A DNA stretch of 64,000 bases from Garicola koreensis (GCF_014195445.1 NZ_JACIBT010000001.1:62001-126000), one strand, 5' to 3'; positions 19,382 to 29,023 are shown, numbered from the stretch's first letter. Notes: generated by a model from the sequence alone, not told the origin. Translations and numbers: made by a program.

Positions 19382-20749
19382 ATGAGTCAGAACCCTGACG
19401 AGACGCGGGGGCCGAAGGACAGCGAGTCCGAGCTCGACTACGGCGCCTTCGCAGCGGATGAGCCTGATTTTCCTGAAGATCGGCTCGACAAGGAACGTGC
19501 GCCCGAGGACGCTTCTGAGCAGAGCGGGGCCCCGGTCGGCGGACAGTCCGCCGCCACTCCGGCCACCGCACCGGCGGCTGACTCGGCACCGGCGGCTGAT
19601 GAGCCCCAGGCTGCCAGCGCGGCAGACCCAGCTGGCTACGAGGAGGAGCGCACCCGGTCACTGTCTGAGGAACTGGCCGCTGCCAGGTCAGACTCCTCGG
19701 CAGATCGGCTGGAGGCCGCCCAAACCGCCTCTGCCGATGCGCCTGCAGCGGCCGATGAGCAGTCCACGACGGTGATTCCCCCGTCGACGCAGTCGGAGAC
19801 CACCCCCCAGAGGGAATCCATCTCCGGGTCGGCTGAGCCCGGCCCGGGTCACCAGCAGCCCCCAGCGGCTGTGACCCCCGCACCGCCGCCGGCACAGTAT
19901 GCCGGCGCTCAGCATTCGGGGTCCCGGTATACAGGGTCCAACGATGAGATCACCACGGCTGACATCGACGAGGAAGTCACCAAGTCAAAGCGCGGCGTCT
20001 CGCGCTTCCTCACCGTCCTGATCGCGATCTTCACCCCCGTGCTCTTCGTCGTCGCCGCCGTGCGACTGGTCGGCACGCCCGTTTTCCTGTGGTTCACCTA
20101 CCGGCGTCCCGGCTTCCCGGAGGACCCTCAGGGCTTCGGGCTGGAGGAGCGGATGCTCTACGGCTCCTACGGCATGGACTTTCTCTTCAACCTGGCCAAC
20201 TTCCGCTACTTGGCGGATCTTACGGGGCCCGACGGCGAGCCGCTGTTCACCTCCGATGGCTCAGACATGAACGAGGTCAGCCATATGGTCGACGTCAAAG
20301 AGGTCGTGTGGATCGCCATGCTGGTCGGCATGGGACTGCTGCTGCTGACACTGGTGTTCGCCCTGATGCTGCGTTCCTGGAGGCCCGGGAGCTTTGCCCG
20401 TGGGGTCTTCGCCGGCGCGTGGGCCACTGTGGCAGTGCTCATCGCGCTGGCCGTGCTGGCCATTTTGGACTGGCGGATGTTCTTCGCTGAGTTCCACAAC
20501 CTCTTCTTCGACGGCAACTGGGCCTTCCCGGATGACTTCACGCTGATCCGCCTCTACCCGAACCAGTTCTGGGTGGACGCCGGCATCTGGATCGCCGCAC
20601 TTCTGGTGATTTTCACCCTGGTGGCACTGCTGATCACCTGGCCCACCAAGCGTCGCCGGGCACGGCGTGCTGAGCGGCTGGCAGAGGTTCAGGACCGGCG
20701 TCGGCAGAAGCTGATCAAAGAGCTGAACTCCTCTTCGGCGCACCACTGA
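19382..20749 (+). CDS. TIGR01906/DUF1461 (Lit-like) integral membrane protein
   Basis: 455 aa. The first 210 residues are low-complexity Ala/Ser/Pro/Glu, probably disordered and cytoplasmic. The C-terminal half matches DUF1461/TIGR01906, the family containing the lipoprotein intramolecular transacylase Lit: a first helix (about 218-240), then NEVSHMVDVKEV and EFHNLFFDGNWAFPDDF, whose two histidines correspond to those reported as catalytic in Lit. Three further helices (about 315-340, 350-370, 405-430) complete the bundle. ATG 19382 is chosen because GGAGAGG precedes it by 8 nt. Transacylase activity in this protein is inference. Confidence 0.7.
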   Translation: MSQNPDETRGPKDSESELDYGAFAADEPDFPEDRLDKERAPEDASEQSGAPVGGQSAATPATAPAADSAPAADEPQAASAADPAGYEEERTRSLSEELAAARSDSSADRLEAAQTASADAPAAADEQSTTVIPPSTQSETTPQRESISGSAEPGPGHQQPPAAVTPAPPPAQYAGAQHSGSRYTGSNDEITTADIDEEVTKSKRGVSRFLTVLIAIFTPVLFVVAAVRLVGTPVFLWFTYRRPGFPEDPQGFGLEERMLYGSYGMDFLFNLANFRYLADLTGPDGEPLFTSDGSDMNEVSHMVDVKEVVWIAMLVGMGLLLLTLVFALMLRSWRPGSFARGVFAGAWATVAVLIALAVLAILDWRMFFAEFHNLFFDGNWAFPDDFTLIRLYPNQFWVDAGIWIAALLVIFTLVALLITWPTKRRRARRAERLAEVQDRRRQKLIKELNSSSAHH

Positions 20750-20767
20750 CCGGCACTTCTGCGGAGA

Positions 20768-20828
20768 GTCCCCGCCGATGTTGCATCTGAGTGCTGAAAC
20801 ACGGCGCAGATGCAACATGGACGGGGAC
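20768..20828. repeat. 61-bp hairpin unit A (21-nt arms, 19-nt loop)
   Basis: Left arm 20768-20788 begins GTCCCCG and ends TTGCATCT. The right arm 20808-20828 is its reverse complement except at arm positions 8 and 10. It lies between convergent genes and could stop transcription in both directions, but no T-run follows. Its 21-19-21 geometry matches two other hairpins at 51.0 and 52.2 kb. Confidence 0.7.
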
Positions 20829-20894
20829 AAATGCCGTTGCGGCGGCGTCGAATCCGGAGGACCCCGCTGCCGCATGAAGTTCGGAGGACCCCGC

Positions 20895-21539
20895 TCAGAT
20901 GGTGACTTCGCCCTGAGGGGTCTGGAAGGTCACGCTCATGATCCCCGGCGTCCCTGAGGGGGCGAGCCAGTCCACGGCGAGGTCGTCGAAGGGGTCAGCC
21001 TCGGAGGAGCCCAACCAATCAGCCACGCGCTGCGGGGACCCGGCGATCGACAGCCGAGTGAGTTTGGCCTGCGGCTCATAGGCCCGGGAGGGGTGCAGGT
21101 GCTCAGTGCCGTCGTCCCAGCGCAGCAGGTAGGGCACCTGAGGGTCGGCGATGAGACCCTTGATCCCGATCTGCTGCCAGGTCAGCTCCTGCCCGTCGGG
21201 GAACTTCCGGTTCCCCGGCACGCTGCGCCGGCCCAGCCGCTCCTCGAAGGAGGCCAGGTCGTCGACGCTGACGCACCAGCCCATCCAGCCGCCGCCGATC
21301 TGTGAGCGGTTGCGCACTGCCTGACCGAAGGGCGCCTTATCGGCGCTGGGATGATCCAGAACCTGCACAATTTCAAGGTACTGGCGGTTGGCCAGCGGGA
21401 TAATCGCGTTGGCGGTGCCGAACCGTGGATGAATTCCACCCCTGACGCGGTCAACGCCGAGCTTTTGGGTGACTTCATCGACCGTGGCGTCCATGCCATC
21501 CGGGCCGACTGCAAAGGAGACGTGGTCCAGTCGCATCAT
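20895..21539 (-). CDS. VOC family protein (glyoxalase-like domain)
   Basis: 214 aa, resembling the Glyoxalase_3-like family of vicinal-oxygen-chelate proteins. The N-terminus RLDHVSFAVGPDGMDATVDE (about 3-22), the Glu-containing NRQYLEIVQVLDHP (about 52) and the C-terminal FQTPQGEVTI fit the beta-alpha-beta fold. Metal ligands and substrate cannot be assigned. The start is ATG 21539 or 21536 (MM); CAGGAT lies 6 nt upstream of 21539, suggesting a leaderless mRNA. It is divergent from the SURF1 gene across a palindrome. Confidence 0.8.
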   Translation of the reverse strand: MMRLDHVSFAVGPDGMDATVDEVTQKLGVDRVRGGIHPRFGTANAIIPLANRQYLEIVQVLDHPSADKAPFGQAVRNRSQIGGGWMGWCVSVDDLASFEERLGRRSVPGNRKFPDGQELTWQQIGIKGLIADPQVPYLLRWDDGTEHLHPSRAYEPQAKLTRLSIAGSPQRVADWLGSSEADPFDDLAVDWLAPSGTPGIMSVTFQTPQGEVTI

Positions 21540-21584
21540 GCTCCTATCCTGACACCGCCGGTGCCAGACTTGAAATCGAGGTTC

Positions 21585-21601
21585 TTCTACGTCACGTAGA
21601 A
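21585..21601. promoter_or_regulatory. Palindromic operator candidate between VOC and SURF1 genes
   Basis: TTCTACG-TCA-CGTAGAA is a perfect inverted repeat with 7-bp arms. A further ACGTAG follows at 21604-21609. It sits 46 bp from the VOC start and overlaps the expected -35 position of the SURF1 promoter, so a repressor here could affect both genes. No cognate regulator is visible nearby. Confidence 0.5.
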
Positions 21602-21620
21602 AACGTAGTGCTGCGGCACG

Positions 21621-21626
21621 TATCCT
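21621..21626 (+). promoter_or_regulatory. -10 element of the SURF1 gene (leaderless type)
   Basis: TATCCT is followed by 6 nt and GTG 21633. A second in-frame GTG at 21630 is only 3 nt from the box, so 21633 is the better start. Confidence 0.5.
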
Positions 21627-21632
21627 GTAGTG

Positions 21633-22481
21633 GTGCTCCACACTGCCCGCCAGCCAAAATGGATCGCCATGCTGGTCCTCGCCCTCGTACTCTCCACGGT
21701 CTTCGTGGTGCTCTCTGCCTGGCAGTTCGACCAGTCCACCACCGACGAGGACCAAATCCCGCAGCATACCGAGGAGCCGGTGGCGCTGACCGAGATCTAT
21801 GAGCCGGCCCGCGGGATCACCATGCATGAGGCCGACCGGATCGTCGAGCTGCGCGGGGAGTTCGTCGCCGACACCCAGGTCATGGTCGCCGACCGGCTCC
21901 AAGACGATGTGCCGGGCTACTGGGCGGTGGCAGCCTTCCGGGTCGACGGTGCCCCCGATGGTGAAGTCATCCCCGTGGTGCGCGGCTGGAGCGAAGACTA
22001 CGATGACGCCGGGGAGCCGCCCGCCGGTGAGCTGGACCTTCAGGGACGACTGCTGCCCACTGAGGCGCCCGGACCGGCCCCCCGTGATCAGCCCGTCGGC
22101 GTGCTGCCCAGCCTGTCGGTGGCCGAACTGATCAACCTGTGGGAGGAGGACTCCTACTCCGGGTTCGTCGTCGACTTCAGCGGCGCGGCCCTGGGCGACT
22201 CCGGACTGGAACCGGTGTGGGTGGACCCGCAGCCGGAACCGGATGAGATCAACTGGCTCAACCTCTTCTACGGGTTGGAGTGGTTCGTGTTCGCCGGGTT
22301 CGCCTTCTACCTGTGGTGGCGCCTGGTGAAGGACGCTCACCTCAAAGAGCTGGAGGAGCAGCGCCTAGACCGCGAATGGGAAGAGCAGTGGCGCCGCGAG
22401 CAGCTGGCCAAACTGCAGTCCCAGCCGGATGGAGATCACTCTGAGACCGACGACGAACCGAAGGACCCACCGCGTGACTGA
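21633..22481 (+). CDS. SURF1 family protein (cytochrome oxidase assembly)
   Basis: 282 aa. SURF1 assists heme a insertion into cytochrome c oxidase. The typical two-helix layout is seen: an N-terminal helix (about residues 10-29, IAMLVLALVLSTVFVVLSAWQ), a periplasmic domain with LRGEFVADTQVMVADR (about 70-85) and VVRGWSEDYDD (about 113), and a C-terminal helix (about 214-232) with YGLEWFVFAGFAFYLWWR. A charged Glu/Arg coiled segment ends the protein. It overlaps the DUF3817 gene by 8 bp. Confidence 0.85.
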   Translation: MLHTARQPKWIAMLVLALVLSTVFVVLSAWQFDQSTTDEDQIPQHTEEPVALTEIYEPARGITMHEADRIVELRGEFVADTQVMVADRLQDDVPGYWAVAAFRVDGAPDGEVIPVVRGWSEDYDDAGEPPAGELDLQGRLLPTEAPGPAPRDQPVGVLPSLSVAELINLWEEDSYSGFVVDFSGAALGDSGLEPVWVDPQPEPDEINWLNLFYGLEWFVFAGFAFYLWWRLVKDAHLKELEEQRLDREWEEQWRREQLAKLQSQPDGDHSETDDEPKDPPRD

Positions 22482-22983
22482 CCCCGAATCCCGCTCACAT
22501 TCCGACGACGAGCTCAACCTGGGGACCCCGCCGCCCAGACCCAAGCAGCGGCGCTTCTCCGGCACCGTGGACCAGATCAGCGGCTCACTGAACTTCTACC
22601 GGGTGTTCGCCTTCATCACCGGCGTCATGCTGCTGATCCTGGTGGCCAAGATGATCATGGACTACGGGTTCGGCTACGAGCTCTACGCCGGCGGTGCCAC
22701 GCTCGCTGGGGAGGCGAACAGCTTGGGGTTCCACCCCCAGGGGTCCATCGTCGACGGCGAGGCCATCTCCTTCTGGGTGGCGGTCATCCACGGGTGGATC
22801 TACGTGGTCTACGTCGTCGCCGGGTTCAGGCTCTGGTACCTGATGAGCTGGCCGATCGGACGGCTGCTGGTCATCGTCGCCGGGGGAGTGGTGCCGTTCC
22901 TGAGCTTCATCGTGGAGCGGCGGATCGCCGCCGAGGTGCGCCGGGAGGTTCAGCAGAACCCGCAGGCGGCCAGACGCTATTAG
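22474..22983 (+). CDS. DUF3817 integral membrane protein
   Basis: 169 aa. After a polar Pro-rich start, helices at about 43-62, 99-118 and 124-144 match the DUF3817 family (FYRVFAFITGVMLLILVAKM; SFWVAVIHGWIYVVYVVAGFRLW). Function is unknown; in Micrococcales it is regularly found between SURF1 and guaA. Start is GTG 22474, overlapping the SURF1 stop by 8 bp, which suggests coupled translation. Confidence 0.85.
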   Translation: MTDPESRSHSDDELNLGTPPPRPKQRRFSGTVDQISGSLNFYRVFAFITGVMLLILVAKMIMDYGFGYELYAGGATLAGEANSLGFHPQGSIVDGEAISFWVAVIHGWIYVVYVVAGFRLWYLMSWPIGRLLVIVAGGVVPFLSFIVERRIAAEVRREVQQNPQAARRY

Positions 22984-22986
22984 GAT
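22981..22986 (+). promoter_or_regulatory. -10 element of guaA
   Basis: TAGGAT overlaps the stop codon of the DUF3817 gene and is followed by 6 nt and GTG 22993. The intervening GGGAGG could also serve as a ribosome-binding site for readthrough transcripts. Confidence 0.4.
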
Positions 22987-22992
22987 GGGAGG

Positions 22993-24594
22993 GTGAATTC
23001 TCCCGCAGCCGCAGCCGAACGACCTGTCCAGACCGCGCAGACGGTGCTGGTGATCGACTACGGCGCCCAGTACGCCCAGCTGATCGCCCGCCGCGTCCGC
23101 GAGGCCCGCGTCTACTCCGAAGTGGTGCCGCACACGCTCTCAGCGGCCGAAGTCCTGGCCCGCCGCCCCGCGGCTGTGATCCTCTCCGGAGGCCCGGCCA
23201 GCGTGTACGCCGACGGGGCGCCGGCAGTGGATCGTGAGCTCTTTGAGGCCGGCGTGCCGGTGCTGGGCATCTGCTACGGGTTCCAGGCGATGGCGCACGC
23301 GCTGGGCGGTCACGTCGGACGCACCGGCGAGCGCGAGTTCGGCAAGACCGAAGTGCGCACCACCACCGCCCCGCACGGACTGCTGGACGGCACCGACCCG
23401 GTGCAGTCGACCTGGATGAGCCACTCCGACTCCGTGCAGCAGGCCCCGGAGGGCTTCGAGGTGCTCGCGACCTCCGACGCCGCCCCGGTGGCCTGCTTCG
23501 CCGATGACCAGCGTCGCCTCTACGGGGTGCAGTGGCACCCCGAGGTGAGGCACTCTCCGCAGGGGCAGCGCCTGATCGAGAACTTCCTCTACCAGGGGGC
23601 GGGCCTGAGACCGGAGTGGACCACCGGCAGCATCGTGGAGGAGCAGGTCGCTGCCATCCGCGAGCAGGTCGGCGACGCCCGACTGATTTGCGGGCTCTCC
23701 GGCGGGGTGGACTCCGCGGTGGCCGCAGCCCTGGTCCAGAAGGCGGTGGGGGACCAGCTGACCTGCGTGTTCGTCGATCACGGACTGCTGCGCGAAGGTG
23801 AGGCCGAGCAGGTCGAACGCGACTTCGTCGCCGCCACCGGAGCGAAGCTGCACGTCGCCCACGAGGCCGACCGCTTCCTGGCGGCGCTGGAGGGGGTCGC
23901 CGACCCTGAGCAGAAGCGCAAGATCATCGGCCGCGAGTTCATCCGCGCCTTCGAAGACGCTGAAGAGGCGGTGCTGGCCGACGCCGCGGCAGCCGGCGCC
24001 ACAGTGGACTTCCTGGTGCAGGGAACGCTCTACCCCGACGTCGTCGAATCCGGCGGCGGCGAGGGCGCGGCCAACATCAAGTCCCACCACAACGTCGGCG
24101 GACTCCCCGAAGACATGAGGTTTCAGCTCGTCGAGCCCCTGCGGGCCCTGTTCAAGGACGAGGTCCGCGCTGTCGGCGCCGAGCTGGGCCTGCCGGCAGC
24201 GATGGTGCAGCGCCACCCGTTCCCCGGGCCGGGCCTGGGCATCCGCATCATCGGTGACATCACCCAGGAGCGGCTGGCCATCCTGCGCCGCGCCGACGCC
24301 ATCGCCCGCCAGGAGCTGACCCGTGCGGGTCTGGACGCGGAGGTCTGGCAGATGCCGGTGGTGCTGCTGGCAGATGTGCGCTCGGTCGGGGTCCAGGGTG
24401 ACGGCCGCACCTACGGCCATCCGGTGGTGCTGCGCCCGGTCAGCTCTGAGGACGCGATGACCGCAGACTTCTCGCGGCTGCCCTACGAGCTGCTGGCGAC
24501 CATCTCCAACCGCATCACCAACGAGATCGAAGAGATCAACCGCGTAACCCTCGATGTGACCTCGAAACCACCGGGGACGATCGAGTGGGAGTGA
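22993..24594 (+). CDS. guaA: GMP synthase (glutamine-hydrolysing)
   Basis: Converts XMP to GMP using glutamine and ATP. 533 aa. The glutamine amidotransferase domain (about 15-210) has the nucleophile Cys in [15 protein letters not shown] (about 93) and QWHPEV (about 178). The ATP pyrophosphatase P-loop SGGVDSA is at about 236. The C-terminal dimerisation domain carries [14 protein letters not shown] (about 406-419) and ends in KPPGTIEWE, as expected for a full-length enzyme. Start is GTG 22993. Confidence 0.97.
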   Translation: MNSPAAAAERPVQTAQTVLVIDYGAQYAQLIARRVREARVYSEVVPHTLSAAEVLARRPAAVILSGGPASVYADGAPAVDRELFEAGVPVLGICYGFQAMAHALGGHVGRTGEREFGKTEVRTTTAPHGLLDGTDPVQSTWMSHSDSVQQAPEGFEVLATSDAAPVACFADDQRRLYGVQWHPEVRHSPQGQRLIENFLYQGAGLRPEWTTGSIVEEQVAAIREQVGDARLICGLSGGVDSAVAAALVQKAVGDQLTCVFVDHGLLREGEAEQVERDFVAATGAKLHVAHEADRFLAALEGVADPEQKRKIIGREFIRAFEDAEEAVLADAAAAGATVDFLVQGTLYPDVVESGGGEGAANIKSHHNVGGLPEDMRFQLVEPLRALFKDEVRAVGAELGLPAAMVQRHPFPGPGLGIRIIGDITQERLAILRRADAIARQELTRAGLDAEVWQMPVVLLADVRSVGVQGDGRTYGHPVVLRPVSSEDAMTADFSRLPYELLATISNRITNEIEEINRVTLDVTSKPPGTIEWE

Positions 24595-24639
24595 CGGTAA
24601 CCTTCTGAGCTAAACGTGTATGTGTCGTGGAGGGAATCG

Positions 24640-27600
24640 GTGACCGAAGACAAGCCTGCTGCTTCCGCAGACAGCCCTATGCCCGCAGCGGGGCCGGATA
24701 CGGGCCCGAGCAGCGCCGACAGCCCCATCAGCGCTGATTCTGCAGCCTCACCGCAGAGCCCTGACGTCCCCGAGAGCCCCGACGCCGCAGACAGCCCTGA
24801 CGCCGCAGAGAGCAGCGCCGTCGACGAGACCACCGCCGGAGCCGGCTCGGCCGAGTCACCGGCTGGGATAAGCACCACGGCTGCGGTGAACACCACGGCC
24901 CCGGTGCTCTCCTGGGTCGAGTCGCTGGGCACCGGCACCGAGAACGACACCATGCTGCGCTTCACGCCCAGCCAGCACAATGCCATCGACCTCACCGAGG
25001 CCAACGCCTCCGGCATGATGCAGCTGGTGGGTGGGCGCCGCACCAGACTCTCCACGCTGCTCAACGAAGCCGCCGCCTTCGACGCCGGCGCCCAGGCCGC
25101 GGCCAATATTCGGGCCAAGATCCGTGAAATGCGAGATGAGCGCGGCATCGAGGTCGGCTACCTGGCCGCCGGCATCGCCTCCTGGACCGAGGCCACCCAA
25201 GCTGGGACGGAGACGTTCACCGCACCGGTGATGCTCCTTCCCGTCTCGCTGCGCACCCGGGCAGACACCAACGACTACGAGATCCAGTTCGACGCCCAAG
25301 CCGGACTGAACCGTGCGCTGGTGCGGCACTTCGAAAACGCCCACGGAATCGACCTGGACCCGGCCCAGTTCCACCGCGCCAGCTACGTCACCGCACGGTT
25401 CGACGTCGTCCCCGCCGCCGAGCTGCTGACCAAGATCGCGGCTGCGGCCGCGGCCGAGGATCCAGACTCCAGCCTGGGGTCGCTGCAGGTGTGGAGACAG
25501 CTCTACGTCTCGACTTTCGCCGACCTGGCCGACCTGGGCAACCCGCAGGCGCTGAACACCGAGCACCCGATCCTCCGGCAGTTGGCCGAAGGCGGGCAGC
25601 TGGACCAGACGCAGGCGCTGAGTGCGGCCGAAGACCTGGCGCCGCTGGATGAGCGAGTCCCGGAGCAGGAACGACTGGTCACAGACGCCGACGCCGACCA
25701 GCAGGCAGCACTGGATGCGATCCTCAGCGGAGTCTCCACGGTGGTCAGCACCCCACCGGGCTCCGGTCAGACCCAGACTGCGGTCAACGCCGCCGCAGGG
25801 CTTGCCTGGGCGGGCAAGCGGGTCCTGGTGATCGCCGAACGCACAGAGACGCTCACCGAGTTCAGTGCGCGGCTCTCCGCCGCCAAGATCGGCACCCTGG
25901 CGGTCAACGTGCCGGCGTCGTCGGCTCCTGAGGATATTCGCACCCAAGTGGTCCGGGCGATCAAGCGTGCCGAGCGTGCCGAGCCGCCGCGGCTGGCCGG
26001 GGTGCACAAGAAGCTCACCGAGACCCGGCATCAGCTGCGCGACCACGTCAGCAGCCTGCACAAGGTCCGTGAGCGCTGGCGGTGCTCGCCCTACCAGGCG
26101 ATGCAGGCCCTGGCGGCGCTGACCTCACTGACCCCGGCGCCGGGGACCAGTGTGCGGCTGAAGCGCTCAGTGCTGGACAACACGGTGGACCGCAGCCCCG
26201 TTGCGGTGAAGCTGAAGCGCATCGCCGAACTGGGTGAGTTCTCCGCCGAGACCCGGTCCAGCCCGTGGTTCGGCGCGGCGCTGTCCAACCGGCAGGAGAC
26301 CAACGATGCGCACACGCTGGTCAAGCGCCTGCGCGAGGAGCTGCCCGACTGCCGTGAGAAGATCCGCGAGGCGTGCGAGCAGGCTGAGGTCGTTGCCGGG
26401 GAGACGTTTGCGCAGTGGCACGCCCAGGTGCTGCTCTTCCAGCGGGTCCAGGAGTCGATGGGCCGGTTTAGCCACGACGTCTACGCCCGCGACGTCGATG
26501 ATCTGATCGCCGCCACGGCTCCGGGCTGGTGGAGGCGCCAGCACAACGTGGAGATGAACTCTATGGCCCGCTCGCGGCTGCGGCGCGTGGCCAAGGAGTA
26601 CATCCGCTCGGGGGTCTCGTTCAGCGACCTCCACGGCGCACTGGTGGATGTGCAGTCCGAGCGTGAAGAGTGGATGAAATGGGCCAAGGACGGTTCCCTG
26701 CCCAAAGTTCCGCGGCAGCTGGACCAGCTGGTCGACCAGGTCGGCGAGGTCCAAACCCGGCTTCAGCGGTTGGGGGAGGTGCTGAAGCCGGCCGCGGACC
26801 AGGACGAGTCACTCTTCGATCTGCCGGTGGAGCGGCTGGAGACACTCATCGGCACGCTGGCCGACGACGAGCGGTCCCTGCACACCCTGCCGGAGCGGAC
26901 CCTGCTGGCTGAGCAGCTGCGCGAACAGGGCTTCGCCGACCTGCTGGAGGATTTCGCCCAGCGTCACGTGCCGGCCGCTGAAGCGGCTGACGAGCTGGAG
27001 CTGGCATGGTGGCAGTCTGCGCTGGAGGCGATGATTTCCGGCGACGAGTACCTCGCGATGACCAGCGGGGAAAACCTGCGCCGCATCGAAGCGGAGTATC
27101 GCCGGGCCGACGCCGCGCACATCGAATCCGGTGCCCAACGGCTCAATCACGCCCTGGCCACGCGCTGGAAGTCTGCGGTGGAAGCTCACCCCGACGCGGC
27201 AGCGCACCTGCGCAGTCTGCTGCGCGACGCCGCACCGACGGTGCCGGCCCTGGAATCAGTGGCTGGGCGGATCACCCAACCGCTGACGCCGATCTGGACC
27301 ACCTCGCCGCTGGGCCTGGCCGGACAGTTCTCCGGTGGGCCGCAGGCCGAGCCCAGCTTCGACGTCGTGCTGCTGCTGGACTCCGAAACCCTGGCGGTGC
27401 CCTCCGGGTTGGGAGCAGTCTCACGGGCGCAGCAGGTGGTGGCCTTCGGCGATCCGGTCTCCGGGGCGCCGAAACCCATGACGGTCTCGGCCGATCCGAT
27501 CGCCCGGGAGGCGGAGGCGCAGGTGCCGGGGTCCATGTATGCCGAGCTGGCCCGGATCCTGCCCGAATACCGGCTGCGGCAGGTCCACCGCGGGGTCGAC

Positions 27601-28761
27601 CAGGAGCTCACCGAGCTGATCTCCGGGCTGTATGAGGGATCCCGCCCGCTGACCCGGCTGCCCGACGCCGCCCAGCTGCTCGGCAACCAGCGGCGGCTGA
27701 CGCTGGAGCGGATATCCAGCGGTGCCGGACGTGAACCGGTGGAGTCGCCCACTGCTGAGGTCAACCGCGTGGTGGACCTGGTCTTCGAACACATCCGGTC
27801 CAGCCGCAACCGCTCGCTGGCGGTGGTCACCGGGTCGCAGTGGCACGCCAAACGGGTCGCGGACGCGATTCGGCTGCACCTGTCCAACCACCCCTGGGCC
27901 GCGACCTTCTTCGAGCACGGTGCCGCCGGTGTCCCCGGCGGCTCAGGATCCGGTGCCGCAGGGGAGGGCACCGGGGAACGCTTCGTCGTCGCCCCGGTGG
28001 AGCGGGCCCACGGTGTGGTCCGAGACGATGTGATCTTCTCCCTGGGCTTCGGCCGAAGTGTCAAAGGAGAGCCTGCCCACGAATTCGGAGAACTCTCCGG
28101 GCCCCGCGGCCGCGAATACTTCGTGCAGGCCGTCACCCGGGCCCGCGGCCGGATGAAGGTGGTCAGCTCCATCGCAGCTGAGCAGCTGGACCGCAGCCAG
28201 CTGACTGAGGGGGCGCTGCTGGTCCACGACCTGCTGCAGCTGGGGGCCGGCGCCGACTCCAATCCCAGCGTCTCCGCCGAGGTCACCGACCCGCTGGTCC
28301 TTGACCTGGTGGACCGGATCCGCGCTCGCGGCGGCAGGGTCGAGGACGGTTTCCGCGGCACCCTGGACCTGGCGGCCTGCCCGCGCCGCAGCACCCCCGA
28401 GGCGCAGATCAAGCCGGTGGCGATGATCTCCGACGGCACCGCCGAATACGCTGAGCTTCCGGTGCGGGAGCGCTCCCGGCTGCGCCCCGAACAGTTCGAG
28501 CAGCTGGGATGGCACTACATCGTGCTGTGGACCATCGACGTCTTCACCGACCCGGCGGGCACCACCGAACGGGTGGCGGAGAAGGTGGGACTGGCTGCCG
28601 GGCCTGAGTTCGCCCAGGCCGGGCGGGGCCCGCTGAGCAGCACCACCGGGCCGGTACGGTTCGGCGGTGCCGCCGACGCCGAGGATGAGGACGCCGAGCG
28701 GCGCCAGAAGCAGTGGCTGGCACCGCAGCAGCGACGCGTGCGAAGCGACGGGGCCCCGTGA
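24640..28761 (+). CDS. Helicase-like DUF4011-type protein with degenerate ATPase motifs
   Basis: 1,373 aa. A Ser/Asp/Ala/Pro-rich disordered N-terminus (about 1-85) has repeats of the SPDAADSPDAAES type. A DUF4011-like region (about 90-200) and a superfamily-1 helicase-like core follow. The P-loop reads PPGSGQTQT (about 372-380), with Gln for the Walker A Lys. The Walker B position reads VVLLLDSET instead of DEAS, and GDPVSGAP replaces GDPxQLPP. The C-terminal AVTRAR motif VI (about 1168) is kept. Probably non-hydrolysing or unusual; role unknown. GTG 24640 is preferred for its AGGG site; GTG 24616 would add 8 residues. Confidence 0.7.
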   Translation: MTEDKPAASADSPMPAAGPDTGPSSADSPISADSAASPQSPDVPESPDAADSPDAAESSAVDETTAGAGSAESPAGISTTAAVNTTAPVLSWVESLGTGTENDTMLRFTPSQHNAIDLTEANASGMMQLVGGRRTRLSTLLNEAAAFDAGAQAAANIRAKIREMRDERGIEVGYLAAGIASWTEATQAGTETFTAPVMLLPVSLRTRADTNDYEIQFDAQAGLNRALVRHFENAHGIDLDPAQFHRASYVTARFDVVPAAELLTKIAAAAAAEDPDSSLGSLQVWRQLYVSTFADLADLGNPQALNTEHPILRQLAEGGQLDQTQALSAAEDLAPLDERVPEQERLVTDADADQQAALDAILSGVSTVVSTPPGSGQTQTAVNAAAGLAWAGKRVLVIAERTETLTEFSARLSAAKIGTLAVNVPASSAPEDIRTQVVRAIKRAERAEPPRLAGVHKKLTETRHQLRDHVSSLHKVRERWRCSPYQAMQALAALTSLTPAPGTSVRLKRSVLDNTVDRSPVAVKLKRIAELGEFSAETRSSPWFGAALSNRQETNDAHTLVKRLREELPDCREKIREACEQAEVVAGETFAQWHAQVLLFQRVQESMGRFSHDVYARDVDDLIAATAPGWWRRQHNVEMNSMARSRLRRVAKEYIRSGVSFSDLHGALVDVQSEREEWMKWAKDGSLPKVPRQLDQLVDQVGEVQTRLQRLGEVLKPAADQDESLFDLPVERLETLIGTLADDERSLHTLPERTLLAEQLREQGFADLLEDFAQRHVPAAEAADELELAWWQSALEAMISGDEYLAMTSGENLRRIEAEYRRADAAHIESGAQRLNHALATRWKSAVEAHPDAAAHLRSLLRDAAPTVPALESVAGRITQPLTPIWTTSPLGLAGQFSGGPQAEPSFDVVLLLDSETLAVPSGLGAVSRAQQVVAFGDPVSGAPKPMTVSADPIAREAEAQVPGSMYAELARILPEYRLRQVHRGVDQELTELISGLYEGSRPLTRLPDAAQLLGNQRRLTLERISSGAGREPVESPTAEVNRVVDLVFEHIRSSRNRSLAVVTGSQWHAKRVADAIRLHLSNHPWAATFFEHGAAGVPGGSGSGAAGEGTGERFVVAPVERAHGVVRDDVIFSLGFGRSVKGEPAHEFGELSGPRGREYFVQAVTRARGRMKVVSSIAAEQLDRSQLTEGALLVHDLLQLGAGADSNPSVSAEVTDPLVLDLVDRIRARGGRVEDGFRGTLDLAACPRRSTPEAQIKPVAMISDGTAEYAELPVRERSRLRPEQFEQLGWHYIVLWTIDVFTDPAGTTERVAEKVGLAAGPEFAQAGRGPLSSTTGPVRFGGAADAEDEDAERRQKQWLAPQQRRVRSDGAP

Positions 28762-28791
28762 GTCCAGTGACGCACGGGGTGGGCGGCCACT

Positions 28792-28983
28792 GTGGCCGCT
28801 GACTCACCGAAGCCGGCCCGTGGGGGCCACCGCAGGGTGACCGCCCCGGGGACCTCCGGCCAGCCCGAGGAGCAGGAGGCCGATGTCCGCGATCCCCTGC
28901 AGGATCCGGCTGACTCCCAGGATGAGGACGTGCACGATGGCCGGGACGAGTGGCTGAAGGCTGAACGCCCGCCCCACTGGTAG
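28792..28983 (+). CDS. Small hypothetical protein
   Basis: 63 aa from GTG 28792, very polar and acidic (QPEEQEADVRDPLQDPADSQDED), ending DEWLKAERPPHW. It follows the helicase-like gene by 30 bp on the same strand. A weak GGGCGG precedes it. The defined aromatic C-terminus and core-like codon use argue for a real protein, but I do not recognise a family. Confidence 0.4.
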   Translation: MAADSPKPARGGHRRVTAPGTSGQPEEQEADVRDPLQDPADSQDEDVHDGRDEWLKAERPPHW

Positions 28984-29023
28984 GGGTATGCGCACATGGT
29001 TGTGTGTGAACAAATTTGATTAG

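Noticed and set aside
23140-24420. 426-codon open frame antisense to guaA
   Set aside because: guaA is unambiguous on the other strand; the antisense product has no family features.
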